Below are positions 17,688 through 29,732 of a DNA stretch of 64,000 nucleotides, one piece after another; position 1 is the first letter of the stretch, and every line of letters starts with the position of its first letter. Origin of the DNA: Bacteroidota bacterium (lineage in GTDB: Bacteria; Bacteroidota; Bacteroidia; AKYH767-A; 2013-40CM-41-45); assembly GCA_016721305.1 (NCBI GenBank), contig JADKIH010000002.1, positions 248,001 through 312,000 of the forward strand, read 5' to 3'. The notes under the pieces are model-generated. The model saw nothing but the letters and a program-made list of their open reading frames with translations. It searched no databases and was not told the DNA's origin. Both the position numbers and the translations under genes were made by a program.

Positions 17688-20081
17688 CTAGTTACGGAGT
17701 GGTTTTCCTGAAGTCAGGATGCTCTGAATTCGTTCCAGCGTTTTCTTTCGCCACAAAGTGACAAGAAAGCTTCCCGCTCGATGTCGAGCAAATATTGTTC
17801 AGACACATAGCTGTATGATGACAGATCGCCACCACACAATACGTATGCTAATTTTTGAGACATGAGTTGATCGTGCGCAGAAATATAATTTCCGGATTTC
17901 ATCGCATTGGCTCCGGCATAAAACATTCCCATTCCGCTTCGTCCAAGAACTTTGATGTCTTTTCGCTGAGCGGGCATCGTATAACCTTCTGCTGCCATTT
18001 CCAGGACAGCACGCTTTGCTTCGGTAATTCTTCGAGAAGGATTTACCACCACTTCATCGTGTCCCGGTTTTAATATTTTCAGATCGAATGCTTCATAGCC
18101 GCTGGTAGACACTTTTGCCATAGCGATATTCATGAAGTATTCTTTCAGAACGTTTTCGTCAATCGTTCCATCGGTAAATGCATCACTTGCACGTAAAGCG
18201 AATTCCTTACTACCACCACCTCCGGGAATAAGTCCCACACCGAATTCAACCATTCCGATATAAGTTTCTGCAGATGCTACAACACGATCTGCGTGCAACG
18301 ACATTTCACATCCACCGCCAAGTGACAAAGCATGCGGAGCAACAACTACCGGAATGCTGCTGTATCTAACACGCATATTCATTCCCTGAAAAGCACGAAC
18401 GGCCATATCGATTTCATCGTACTCCTGCTCGGCGGCAAACATGAATATCATTCCCAGATTTGCTCCGGCCGAAAAATTCTGTCCTTCATTGGCAATCACC
18501 AATCCTTTGAAATCTTTTTCAGCAATTTCTATCGCTGTGTTTACTCCTGAATAATTTCACCACCGATTGTATTCATCTTCGTGTGAAACTCCAAATTCAA
18601 GACACCATCGCCGATATCGAGTAAGGTGCAGCCTGAATTCTTCCAGACAATTTTCTCCCGACATGCATCGAGCAGAATAAAATTCTCCGAACCCGGTTTT
18701 ACTTTTACTGAACCATCAGTTGCGTAATAGCACAACTGTCCGCCCTTATACTGATAAAATTCCTTATTCCCTTTTGCCAGAAAATCATAAACCCACTGTG
18801 CAGGCTTTTGATTTTTCGCTTCCATCATTTTCACCACTTCCTGAACTCCGAGTATGTCCCATATTTTAAACGGACCAATCTCCCATCCGAAACCGGCACA
18901 GATTGCATCATCGATCTGATATAAATCGTCAGCAATCTCAGGAATGCGGAATGAAATGTATTTGAACAACGAGCAGAATGAATCGCGATAGAATTCTCCT
19001 GCTTTATCTTTTCCTGCAAATAAAATCTTAACCCTGTCTTTGAATGAATCAATCGTCTTTGTTTGATCCAATGTCGGAAATTTCGATTTCGACTTCGGCT
19101 TATATTCAAAGCTTGCCAGATCTAAACTCAAAATCTCACTCTTGCCTGCTTCGTTTTTTACTTTCTTATAAAAACCCTGATTCGTTTTATCACCAAACCA
19201 TTTATTGTCGACCATTTTCTGAACGAATGGCGGCAACAGGAATGTTTCACGTGATTCATCATTCGGGCAACGATCATACATCCTTCGCCACTTTCACCAA
19301 TGTATCGAGTCCGACAACATCGGAAGTTCGGAAGGTGGCAGATTTAGGACGACCAAGTACAGGCCCTGTAAGTTTATCGACATCGTCAACCGTCATTCCG
19401 TTCTTCTCAACTAAGTGAAGGAGCGACATGATTGAATAAACTCCGATTCGATTGGCAATGAATGCAGGAGTATCTTTACAAATAACCGTTGACTTACCTA
19501 AGTAGAGATCACCGTAATTCTCGAGAAACTTTACTACTTCCGAATCAGTTTCCGGAGTAGGAATAATTTCGAGTAAGCGCAGGTAACGAGGTGGATTAAA
19601 AAAGTGCGTTCCGCAAAAATGCTTTCTGAAATCGTCGCTGCGTCCTTCGGCCATCAGGTGAATTGGAATACCTGATGTATTCGATGTAATCAGACTTCCC
19701 TTACGACGGTATTTTTCTACTTCAGAAAAAACGCTTCGTTTAATGTCAATATTTTCGATGACAGCCTCCAGCACCCAATCGCAGTTGGCTATATCCTTCA
19801 TGTTATCGGTAAAATTACCGGTTCGGATTCGGGATGCGAATGCCTTTTTATAAATCGGCGACGGATTTGCTTTCAGTGTCGATTGCAACGCAGTGTTTAC
19901 AATACGATTTTTAACGACAGAAGAATCAAGCGACAGGCCTTTTTTCTTCTCGTCATCGAGCAATTCCTTCGGAGCAATATCAAGAAGCAAAACTTCCAGT
20001 CCGATATTCGCGAAGTGGCAGGCAATACGACTACCCATGATTCCGCTCCCAGCACTCCACTTTTTTAATAATCCGTTTCAT
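17688..20081 (-). CDS. 3-hydroxyacyl-CoA dehydrogenase/enoyl-CoA hydratase fusion, about five indels
   Basis: A bifunctional beta-oxidation enzyme of ~798 residues in the Bacteroidota order: dehydrogenase first, hydratase last. The ATG at 20079-20081 gives MKRIIKK, then the NAD motif GVLGAGIMGSR after restoring two GGG runs near 20035-20060. The 3HCDH NAD domain runs to about 19280 (SNTSGIP, FCGTHFFNPPRYLRLLE) and the second dehydrogenase domain to about 18545. The hydratase/isomerase domain has SAGANLG, an oxyanion-hole region (ALSLGGGCEM) and VGLIPGGGGSKE. Shifts lie near 20035-20060 (two lost G), 19280 (2 nt in a GT repeat), 18545 (lost G) and 17745 (lost A). Correcting the last restores CGEKKTLERIQ and a stop at 17688. 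It lies downstream of the acyl-CoA synthetase gene. Confidence 0.88.
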
Positions 20082-20189
20082 AGTTAAGTTTTATTCCACT
20101 GTAATTTAAAATGATGAAAGAATCGAATTCAGATTCCTGTGCAACACTTCAACCATATTCACCAAGAGCGAAGATGGTTGCCATTCAAA

Positions 20190-22007
20190 TCAATTTTGAC
20201 CGGCATACATCTGATCAATCTGCACTTTGTATTTTTCATTGATAATTTTTCTTCTCAACTTCAAAGTCGCCGTGAGTTCACCTGAATCTACTGTCCATTC
20301 TTTAGACATCAGTGTAAACTTTTTAATCTGCTCCGACTGACCAAATTCAGCATTAAAGTGATCTACGTCTTTTTGAATTCTTTCTACCACAGACGGATCT
20401 GCAATTGCCTTTTCCTGTCCCTGATAAGGATGATTATGCAATTCGCACCACTTTTGAATATGCTTAAAATCGGGAACAATCAGCGCCGAAGGGAATTTTT
20501 GATTTTCGCCCAACACCATGATCTGCTCAATGAACAGAGATTCCTTGAACTTATTTTCCAAAGCTTGCGGAGCGACATACTTTCCTCCGGAAGTCTTGAA
20601 GATTTCTTTTTTACGATCGGTAATTTTCAAAAAACGATTATCGACAAATTGACCGATATCGCCGGTATGAAACCATCCATCGGCATCAATAACTTCGGCT
20701 GTTAAATCAGGTCGGTTGAAATAGCCTCTCATCACATTCGGTCCCTGACAAAGGATTTCGCCGTCGTCAGCAATCTTCACTTTCACACCCTTGATCACAG
20801 GGCCGACAGAACCGAAGCATGCGCTATTGGGTTCGAGATTATTTACCGATATCACCGGCGATGTTTCCGTAAGACCGTAACCTTGAGTACCGGAATTTTT
20901 GCCGACCAGAACACTCGGGCGAGTCGTGGCTGCAATGCAGCACCCCGCTGACAATCACGAACATTTCTCCCAGGGCTTCTACGCCATTTGGAGAAAATTA
21001 TTTTATTCGCAACTGACAATTGTGTTTCATATAGCCAGCCATTCTTTCCTTCGAGTTCATAACGCAATCCGAGATTCAAAGCCCAAAAGAACAGCCCATG
21101 CTTCACACCTGACAACTCCTTACCCTTATCCACTATCTTATCGTATACCTTCTCAAGCAAACGAGGAACAGTTGAGAACACCTGTGGCTTTACTTCTTTG
21201 AGGTTATCGGCAATCTTTTCCATGCTTTCAGCATAGTAAATAGATACCGATGAATTGATAGAGATACGTCAGCATTCTCTCATAACTGTGACAAAGCGGA
21301 AGAAAACTCAAAGCGCGATCCTTCGGTCCGACCGGACAAAGATGCTCGCTCGAGAGTACATTACTCACAATATTGTCGTGAGTAAGCATAACACCTTTCG
21401 GCGTACCTGTTGTTCCGCTTGTGTACAGAAGAGTAGCAAGATCAGAAGGCTGAATCGAATTCATTGCCTCCTCGATGTCGCTGTTAAATGACTTGCCTTT
21501 TTGTAAAATATCATTCCAGTTTGGAACACCCGGAAGTTGGTCAAACGAATAAACTTCCATCAGCGATGGAACTTTGTTTCGGATATTATTTACCTTTTTG
21601 TAGAGCTCAGCATCACCTGCAATGATCAGACGCGCTTTGCAATCGTTCAGGATAAATGTAATTTCAGATTCAGAAAGAGTCGTGTAAACAGGAACATTGA
21701 CAACGCCAATCTGCAACATTCCCAAGTCAGAAATATTCCATTCCGGCCGATTGGCAGAGATCATCGCGACGGCATCGCCTTTTTTCAATCCCATCGAAAG
21801 CAAACCCTTCGACATCTCCACACCCTTGGCAATGTAATCGGCAGTGGAAGTAGCAACCCATTGACCGCCAACTTTTCCAAGCAGCGAATCACTTTTGGGG
21901 AATTGCTCCGCCTGACGGCGGATGATCTCAAAAATTCGGGTTATTCCAGGCATAGTGCACATCAATACCAAATCGGGAGGCCAATTTTCAGTCTCCGATT
22001 CGGTCAT
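20190..22007 (-). CDS. Long-chain fatty acid-CoA ligase (AMP-binding), several indels
   Basis: An ANL-family acyl-CoA synthetase of about 590 residues that activates fatty acids with ATP and CoA before beta-oxidation. Motifs: the P-loop-like LLYTSGTTGTPKGVMLTHDN (about residue 190), QGYGLTETSPVISVNN, GWFHTGDIGQFVDN, TDRKKEIFKTSGGKYVAP and a C-terminal LRRKIINEKY. The likely start is MPGITRIFE at 21953, giving a normal N-terminus; the frame itself opens at 22007. The frame breaks near 21235 (a 2-nt loss from a TCTC run, GISIYYAES), and a dense patch at about 20880-21000 needs several single-base and one GT correction. First gene of the beta-oxidation run. Confidence 0.88.
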
Positions 22008-22020
22008 TTTCTATCTCTGC

Positions 22021-22027
22021 CAAAGTA
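22021..22027 (-). promoter_or_regulatory. Putative -7 element for the acyl-CoA synthetase gene
   Basis: TACTTTG on the minus strand, with a TTG 15 nt further upstream. It lies 13 nt before the first ATG (22007) and about 67 nt before the preferred start at 21953. Confidence 0.35.
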
Positions 22028-22166
22028 AACTTTTTGCCCTTTCAAGAATGATAAATTCTATTTTTTTATCCATCGTTTGTTAACAATTCGAGGTGATAAA
22101 CACGGGGTTATTAACAGCCGGAGATAGGATTTTACCTGTAGGTTTGTATCCTAATCGAATTCCGGT

Positions 22167-23176
22167 ATGATTTATAAAAACGGGTTTACGGAAACACTCA
22201 ATTTGCGCTTTCCGCTGGTGATGGCATCTATGTTCTTGGTCACCAATGTTCCAATGCTGAAAGCCGGGATGGAAGCAGGAATTTTGGCTTGTTTCCCCTC
22301 TTTGAATTTCCGCAAGGAAGGCGAGCTTGACTCCGTTTTGAAAGAGCTTAACGCTTTTTAGCAACACGAAAAGGCAGTCAAGGGACATATGGTGTAAATC
22401 TGATCGTTCAAAAAGCAATCCTTTTACCGAAAAACACCTTCAAATTTGTCTTGAAAAACAAAGTACCGGTATTTATTACTTCTCTAGGTAATCCCGAAAA
22501 AGTAATACAAGGTGCCCATGCCTATGGCGGAAAAGTATTCTGCGACGTGACCAATCTTACCCATGCACGAAAATGTTATGAAAAAGGCTGCGACGGTTTC
22601 ATTGCCGTTGGACAGGGAGCGGGCGGACATGCAGGTCCGGCGCCGCTGGCATTACTGGTCGAGGCTCTGAAAACTCATTTTCCCGACAAGCCCGTTTTGG
22701 CTGCCGGTGGAATAGCAAACGGAAGAACTTTGTTGAGTGCTCTGGCTTCCGGGGCTGCAGCGGGTTATTGCGGTACCCGATTTATTGCTTCGACAGAAGC
22801 CGGAGTTTCGCAAGAATACAAGCAGGCAATTCTCGATGCGAAAATGAGTGATATCGTTCTCACGACACGCATCAGTGGAACACCTTGTACGATCATCAAT
22901 ACCGAATTCGCGAAAAAGATTGGCACTCAACAGAACTGGTTCGAACGTTGGATGAGCAATAATCCACGCACAAAGAAATATTTCAAAATGATTATTCAGC
23001 GCCGAGGCTTCAACTGGCTGGAAGATGCCGTTAAGCCGGGGAATTACAACAATCTCTGGTGCGCAGGGCAAACAGTTGAAATGATTAACGACATCAAGCC
23101 TATTAAACAGATAATCGACGACATGGAAAAAGAAATGTATCAGGCTTACGAAGAACTTCAAAAAAACATCCGCTAA
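22167..23176 (+). CDS. Nitronate monooxygenase family flavoprotein, one frameshift
   Basis: About 336 residues of the NMO/2-nitropropane dioxygenase TIM-barrel family, FMN-dependent enzymes that oxidise nitronates; family members in other pathways include enoyl reductases. Visible: FPLVMASMFLVTNVPMLKAGMEAG at the N-terminus, GGHAGPAPLALLVEAL and PVLAAGGIANGRTLLSALASGAAAGYCGTRF (FMN phosphate-binding loops). The frame changes at the T-run 22355-22359: removing one T joins LKELNAF to ATRKGSQGTYGVNLIVQKA, so the middle is intact. It is followed 12 nt later by a DUF4442 gene, suggesting cotranscription. Confidence 0.85.
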
Positions 23177-23188
23177 GATTTTTCCTCT

Positions 23189-23698
23189 ATGAAAAAACTT
23201 CATACGCTAATGGATGATGCGATGAATTCTTCGTTCAAAAGAAGGATTCTAAACTTCGTTCTTGGAAGAGCCATCCCCTTTAATGCTCCGCATCATTTTA
23301 AAGTGGAAGAAATATTTACTGATGGAGTTCGAATCAGTTTACCCTACAAACGAGTAAACAAGAATCACCTCAACGGAATTCATGCTTGTGCCCTGGCGAC
23401 GCTTTCTGAATACGCTTCCGGGTTAACACTGATGAGAATTCTAAGAAGTGCAGATTACAGAATAATTATGAAAGACCTGAAAATGACCTATCATTATCAG
23501 GCGAAAGAAGGTGTAAAGGTGGAAATGAGGGTGAATGAAAAAGCTGTTTCGGATTTAATATTAAAACCACTGGAGAAAACAGATGCTGTCTTTTTCCCAA
23601 TGATTGCCGAGGTTTACGATTTTTCCGGAAATCATATCAGCACAGGTGAAATAAACTGGCAACTGAAAAAGTGGGATAAAGTAAAAACCAAAGCATAG
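23189..23698 (+). CDS. DUF4442 hotdog-fold protein
   Basis: 169 residues. The pattern FNAPHHFKVEEI, VRISLPYKRVNKNHLNGIHACALATLSEYASGL, then alternating strands, matches DUF4442, a thioesterase-like hotdog domain. The His/Asn-rich NKNHLNGIHA stretch occupies the position of the hotdog helix, where catalytic residues usually sit. It probably acts on acyl thioesters, but this is inferred from the fold. It follows the flavoprotein gene and is intact. Confidence 0.82.
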   Translation: MKKLHTLMDDAMNSSFKRRILNFVLGRAIPFNAPHHFKVEEIFTDGVRISLPYKRVNKNHLNGIHACALATLSEYASGLTLMRILRSADYRIIMKDLKMTYHYQAKEGVKVEMRVNEKAVSDLILKPLEKTDAVFFPMIAEVYDFSGNHISTGEINWQLKKWDKVKTKA

Positions 23699-23707
23699 TA
23701 CTGAAAT

Positions 23708-25074
23708 ATGACCAAAATATTCCGTTCAACTTTCCTCCTCCTATTCTTTGGTTTGTTTCTCATGCTTTGCTTCAGAGCAAGATTTGCAGCTGATGACTTT
23801 TTCTTTATGCATTTGGGCGACACAAATGGTGTTTGGGGCGGAATGTCGTCGCAATACTTTTCTTTCAGCGGCCGATGGGCTTGTCATCTGGTAAGTATCA
23901 TGCTGTTAAAACTCTCTTCTCTCCCACTCTTTCTGCCCGTCTTTTTTCATTACGACATTCACCATTTTTTACTTTGTCTTATCCGCGCTTTTTTACAAAA
24001 TATTTGTCAGAACCGATGTTGACGAAAGAGATTTCAATTCAGATTTTGCTCCTTTGTTCTTCCTGATCTGCCTGTTTTTCGCTACGAACAATATTGGAGA
24101 AGTGTGGTTTTGGTTTATAAGCGTAACAGGATATTTATGGAGTATGATTGCAATACTTGCTATTTCTAATTTCCTCTTAGGCAAAAAGACACAAATTTAA
24201 AACGACTGCTGATTACGCTTTGCGCATTGTATGTTGGCGGAGCGTCTGAGTCAATGGCTATCAGTTACACAGTTATCCTTCTGATTGTCGGCGGTTATTA
24301 CATTTACAGGGAAGGAAGAAACGAATTTTTCAAAAGCCTATTCGGGAAATATTGGCTTACTGCTACCTCTCTCATTATTTTATCGTTGTGCATCTCTGCC
24401 GTTGCTCCCGGAACGTCGAATCGACTTGAGCTATTACCTCATGTAAGTTTCGGAGAAAAATTCGTAGTCCTTCTCAAATCCATTGTCAAAGTCTTCACTC
24501 GTTATTATCGTCAATACGGACTATTACTGATCCTCTTTAGTATTCCATGGATGCCGTTTGGATTTTTTTCATACAAGAAAGCAAGCCGATACTTTACAAA
24601 GACATTTTGAAACTGGCAATGAAATTTACAATCGTCTATTTTATCGGCCTCATCATCATATTATTTCCGATAGCGTTCATTCTGTCAGAAAACGGTCCTG
24701 CCCGAACGTTGTTTCCTGTCACTCTTATTTCCGCTGCATACTTCGCTTCTCTTTTGACTTTAGCAGGAATGTTTTTCAAACACTCAAGTCATATCGATAA
24801 AGTATTATATGCTCATTTTTTAATCACGCTTACTTTTGTCTGCTTTCAACTTTTCAAGCAATATAATACAAGCCTGATTTTTGATATGCAGTACGACGAG
24901 CGCATTGCGCAGATTAAAACTGTTAGTCCGGGAAATTCTCCTGAAGTGATCGAAGTCCCTCCATTATCTGATCCGGGCATGCTATTCAACGCAGAAATCT
25001 CTACTGATACGGCTTTTTATGTAAATCAACATTGGCGAATGAAATATGGCGTTACACTCAAATTGATTCGCTGA
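23708..25074 (+). CDS. DUF6056-like polytopic membrane protein, three frameshifts
   Basis: About 455 residues, nearly all hydrophobic helices, starting with a membrane anchor then ADDFFFMHLGDTNGVWGG and FSFSGRW, a pattern I associate with DUF6056/glucosyltransferase-like integral membrane proteins. Such proteins often resemble GT-C glycosyltransferases with acidic residues in the first loop (the ADD here). The frame moves at the T-run near 23941-23946, at the A-run 24182-24186 (LLGKK then DTNLKRLL) and at the T-run 24563-24569 (GFF then IQESKPILYKD). Each needs one base. Function unassigned. It follows DUF4442 with a 9-nt gap. Confidence 0.6.
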
Positions 25075-25286
25075 AATGCCGTCGGAATGCGATAGTTTTC
25101 TATCTTGCGCGCAAATTCAAGTACCCGTTATTCAGATTGAAAATGCCGAATCAGAATTTACCACATAATTGATACAAATTCAGGGCGAACGAATATAGGA
25201 TTCTCTATTCGTACACCTATTTTATCATGTAAATTTCTTTCGGAAATTATAATCTGAACAGCACACTACTCAATATTTCAAACAAC

Positions 25287-26036
25287 ATGATCAGTCGTAT
25301 CCTACGAACAATAATGGGCATTTACGCTCTCATTATATTTCCAGCCACTTTACTAATAGTCATACTCGCCTATTTGTTCGTGTTCACATTTTTCAATGAG
25401 AAAAAAGCTCCTTTCATTGCCCATAAATTAATATCCAGAAATTGGGCGCGAACGTTATTTTTCTTTTTCGGAATCAGACTAAAAACTCACCACAAGAACT
25501 TATTGGATCCGAAAGCAACTTATGTTTTCGTTGCGAACCACCTGTCGCAACTCGACATTCCTGCATATGCGATCTCTACTAACCACGCATTTCGTTTTCT
25601 TGCAAAGGAAGAGTTGACAAAAATTCCTTTAATGGGATACATTATCCGACGCTTATACATTAGCGTAAACCGCAAGGATAAAATCGCCCGCGCCCGAAGC
25701 ATGGAAAACATGCAAAATTCTCTTCGTGAACATATTTCTATTTTTATCTGCCCCGAAGGAACTCGAAACAAAACAAAAGAACCTCTTCTCGATTTCCGCG
25801 ATGGCGCATTCAGACTGGCGATTCAGGCACAAACTCCACTGGCAGTAATGACGATCATTAATTCCGGAAAGTTGTTGTCGCCAAACCGCCCGATAGAACT
25901 TTCTCCCGGTGTGATTCATTGCGTTTGGAGCGAACCGATTTCTACCATTGGCATGACAGAAGACGATGTTCCGGCACTTCGTGAGAAAGCACGTAGTCTG
26001 ATGACTGAAAACCTCAAAAAATTTGGTTCAGCCTAA
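25287..26036 (+). CDS. plsC: 1-acyl-sn-glycerol-3-phosphate acyltransferase
   Basis: 249 residues. PlsC-type enzymes add the second acyl chain to lysophosphatidate at the inner membrane. An N-terminal membrane helix (IFPATLLIVILAYLFVFTFF) precedes the catalytic NHLSQLD (HX4D at about residue 83), and the glycerol-phosphate binding block FICPEGTRNK is at about 155. Length and motif spacing are typical. The ~210-nt region upstream holds no obvious gene. Intact. Confidence 0.9.
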   Translation: MISRILRTIMGIYALIIFPATLLIVILAYLFVFTFFNEKKAPFIAHKLISRNWARTLFFFFGIRLKTHHKNLLDPKATYVFVANHLSQLDIPAYAISTNHAFRFLAKEELTKIPLMGYIIRRLYISVNRKDKIARARSMENMQNSLREHISIFICPEGTRNKTKEPLLDFRDGAFRLAIQAQTPLAVMTIINSGKLLSPNRPIELSPGVIHCVWSEPISTIGMTEDDVPALREKARSLMTENLKKFGSA

Positions 26037-26129
26037 TAACTTCGCCTTTTAATTTTCTTTATTCACATCAGAAAATCTTGCGTTTGTCAAATGCAACCGG
26101 ATCTTTATTTCGGGTTTGAAAATATCTGA

Positions 26130-26137
26130 TACATTTG
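26130..26137 (+). promoter_or_regulatory. Putative -7 element of the surface-protein gene
   Basis: TACATTTG, an exact TAnnTTTG match, ending 18 nt before the ATG at 26156. A TTTC 18 nt upstream is a poor -33 match. Confidence 0.5.
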
Positions 26138-26155
26138 AGTAGAATTTCACCATTT

Positions 26156-29100
26156 ATGCTCAAACGTTTACTCCCCTTATTCTTACTACTATTCCCTTTT
26201 ATTTCTTTTGCACAATTTTCTCCTGAATCTGATCCTCATCGGGGAATTTATGCGGACGATTTTTTAAAATTAAATTCTGCCAATACGGAAGTCGACTCTT
26301 CCAAATCCATACTTACGGTCGATGCCAATCATGACGGAATATTTGAAAAGGAAGATGCACTGCTCTCATATGCCTGCGAAAACCACATAACATATCTGGC
26401 CTTATACGACACTCATCGTATCATCGGAAAGCATCGGATGATCTGGAATGAGAATTCAGCACAGTATGAAGATCTGGAAAAACACCTATGCCGATTTATC
26501 ACCAAGGCGAAATCAGAATACGGAATATCCGAAATCGGTGCTATCGGAGGATCGCCGCAATACTTCGACAGTCTGAGCACCTACATGGATCGCTACCCGC
26601 TCACAGCGCCGGTACACCTAGACTCAACAATTACTTCGAGCCCTTATTTTAACGAAGCCCTGCGTATTGCTGAGAAAGAATATCATTCTCAATCACCGGA
26701 AGCGCGAAGAGCAGAAAAGATTAAGCAGAGCATTGCTATCATGAATTTTAATTCAATCAATTCATGCGGAGCATCAATTGATGTTTTGAATGTCGAGTAC
26801 GAATTCTGGGGAGATTGCGCCAATGAATTTCAAAACTTCTACGACATAGCCGTAAGCATGAATTCATTGAAACAGATAAATAATCAATTGCATCCTTCGC
26901 ATCCTTTGAGAACTGAAGCTTATCTGGCATTATTGGGTTATTGTAACAGCAATCCGACTTTTTACGATGTAGTAAAAACAATTGACGGATGTTCATCGTG
27001 TGCTCCTTTCCCCGGAACGACCAACCCGCATCCGGCGCTGATCGATCGAATTCTGCTTTCCTTTTTACAAGCTAATCCTTATAACTTCGATTGGAGTGAA
27101 GAGTCTCTTTTTGAAAACAATCTCACCCAAGACAGTACAGACATGCATCCGATTTTCTATGCAGAGTCTCAGGATCTTGGTGGTTCGTTTGACTTTATGG
27201 GAAGATGGTTTCCTCAAGCACCGACAAACACAATATTCCTTGCCGAGAATTACTTCTTCTATCATTTCCTCAATTTCTCAGGATCCTCACTTGGCACTCC
27301 TTCTCAAAACAACGTACAATCAGGCGGTGCGCAGTGGTTTGCATATTCTTTCATGAAAGAAAACCTTCGACATCCAAAATGTTGCAAACGGCCGGATCCA
27401 TTTGCTCTACAGGTCTCACATCGTCTGTAGCGTTGTCATACTATGGCCCGTCTGAAGCAGGTACAGATTATGAATTCTCCATCTCCAGGAATTCAGATGA
27501 TTCGATTGTTTATCCGAATTCCGGCATTCCGTTGCATGGAACATCAGCTTCGACAATTCCGAATCCGGCACTTGCAAGTATAAATTTCAGAGACACAACT
27601 CTTTTCCCTCCTATCATTTTACCGAATGGAGACTATACAGCACATCTTCTTCTTAAGTACAACCATTCTTCAGGATGCAGTTATTACACTTCATGCCCTG
27701 TAATAGTTGACAACAGGCCAAGATTAACAATCATGGGTGATACATCGTTTTGCGAAGGAGGCTTTACATTTCTCAGTACATCAACAGGCGGATCCTATAC
27801 CTGGTATTGCAATGGAAAAATTGTTAGTGGTCAAAGCACAAACACTTTGCAAGTCACAAAAGATGGCGATTATTATTGCAATATTAATTCGGGCAGTTGT
27901 ACAGGCATTTCCGATACTATTCACATTACGGTTCATCCGATGCCTAATTTGAATATCAGCTCATACTGCAACGGAAACAACACAGTGACACTTCGAGCCG
28001 ATCTTCAACCATTTTCAACAACATCAACTCTACATAACGGAACTTCGGGACTAATCTATCTTTGGGAAACCGGTGAAACAACGGATCAAATTGTTGTGCC
28101 TGTACCTTCATCAACAGTATCGTATCATCTCGTTGTGACAGATCCATACAGCGGCTGCAGCATTTCCCGATCGTTCCGAGTACCGGCAAATCCGGATTCA
28201 CTCACGGCACATGTGTACGTTGTTACTCCTCCAAGTTCACCATGTTCATCAGATGGTGTGATTTCGGCAGAATTGCTCCCAAGCGCCTCTGTTCTCGGTG
28301 CTTGTAATTTCTATTGGTCAACCGGTGCTACTACTCAGACTGTTTCCGGACTCCCACCGGGAAATTACACTGTTGCTATTAGCATGCTGAAATCGGCTTG
28401 CAGTTCGCAGGGTAGTGTTACACTGGGATCCCTGCCTTCAAACCCGCCATCAATCAGCTCTAATATCACAAACGCCGGCTGTACAAACTCACGATGGCGC
28501 CATACAGCTTTCAATCAGCAACGGAAATCCTCCATTCAACTACCATTGGGACGGCATTCCAAACGAGAACGGTTACAATCCTTCTCAGCTTAGCCAAACC
28601 AATCTTTATGCAGGCATTTATACACTTCATGTTACTGACGCTAACAATTGTCATTTTTCATATACATATACAGTTAGCCCTTCTCATCAAAAACCAATCG
28701 GAGCCGTTGTTTCCGTAAGTGCAGTGACAGGTTGCTCTACGAATACTTCCGGAAGTGCTACGGTTTCGGCAACGGGTGGTGTTTCTCCTTATCAATTTCA
28801 ATGGGACGATCCATTCTCACACACCGGTACCACTGCTGCTCAGCTCTCTGCCGGAAGTTATGATGTACACATCACTGATGCAGTAGGATGCACGTCAACG
28901 TTGGTCGTACATATTCCATCAACAATTGCCGCATTGCAAGCCGATCTATTACCAATTTCCAATAGCACATTGTTATGCCCCGACGGAAACGATGGTTCAT
29001 TGTATGTAAATATCGGTGGTGGTACTCTGCCCTATTCTGTTAACTCTCCATGGCAGCTTACGAATGATACTGCATTTTTGGATAATCTTACCGATAGTAT

Positions 29101-29675
29101 ATACATCCTTCATATTTCGGATGCTAACGGTTGTATCTTAAACGATACATTTCCGATCACTAACAACAATTTTTTTTTCTACAATCGATTCGGCTACCAG
29201 CTGTATCGGATGCCCGAATGGCAGTATAACATTCCTCTCACAAAACGGAACACCTCCCTATTCGATCAGCATTACTCCAAATACCGGTATCATTCAAGGC
29301 ATGACGGTAACAAATCTCACTTCCGGTATTTACACTGCTTGTCTGACCGATGCAGACAATTGTACGCTTTGTAAAATCGACACGGTCTTCAACGATCCTT
29401 TGTATGTCAGAGAGTTTTCTTCCGCCGATCTGAAGGTTTATCCGAATCCATCCAATGGCCACTTCACAGTGACAGCGCCCTATTTTATGGAGAATGATGC
29501 ATTTATCAGAATCCTTGACATGAACGGAAAATTGATTGACTCGAGAAACATCAGCCAAAAGACTGAGCAGGAAGTTGATCTGAGCAAGTTCAACGAAGGC
29601 ATTTACGTCATCGAATCCGGCACTAAGTCAGGTAAAACAGGCGTTTTCCGAACACGAATCATTCTTTTCAAATAA
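26156..29675 (+). CDS. Large T9SS surface protein with a novel N-terminal domain and SprB-like repeats, three frameshifts
   Basis: About 1,170 residues if joined. ATG 26156 (MLKRLLPLFLLLFPF) gives a clean signal peptide; the frame opens earlier at TTG 26135. Residues ~20-430 form an alpha/beta region (GIYADDFLKLNS, LTVDANHDGIF, TYLALYDTHRIIG) that I cannot assign to a family. Ig/PKD-like units (DTSFCEGGFTFLSTSTGG) and SprB-like repeats of about 85-100 residues follow (GCTNxDGAI..., YHWDG, AGIYTLHVTDANNC). The C-terminus is a type A T9SS sorting domain (LKVYPNPSNGHF ... GIYVIESG). The frame moves at the A-run 27376-27379, near 28490 and at the T9 run 29170-29178. It is probably an adhesin-like or enzymatic surface protein. 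Confidence 0.78.
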
Positions 29676-29702
29676 GACAAAACCATTCCCATACTTTCTT
29701 GT

Positions 29703-29710
29703 TACATTTG
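29703..29710 (+). promoter_or_regulatory. Putative -7 element for the UbiD-family gene
   Basis: TACATTTG (exact TAnnTTTG), ending 22 nt before ATG 29733, suggesting a short leader. No good -33 match. Confidence 0.45.
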
Positions 29711-29732
29711 CTGACTAAGTCATCAAGATTGT

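Noticed and set aside
17354..17761. Plus-strand 135-residue ORF over the YwqK-like gene
   Set aside because: Antisense to a gene with signal peptide and clear repeats. No homologous motif in the plus frame.
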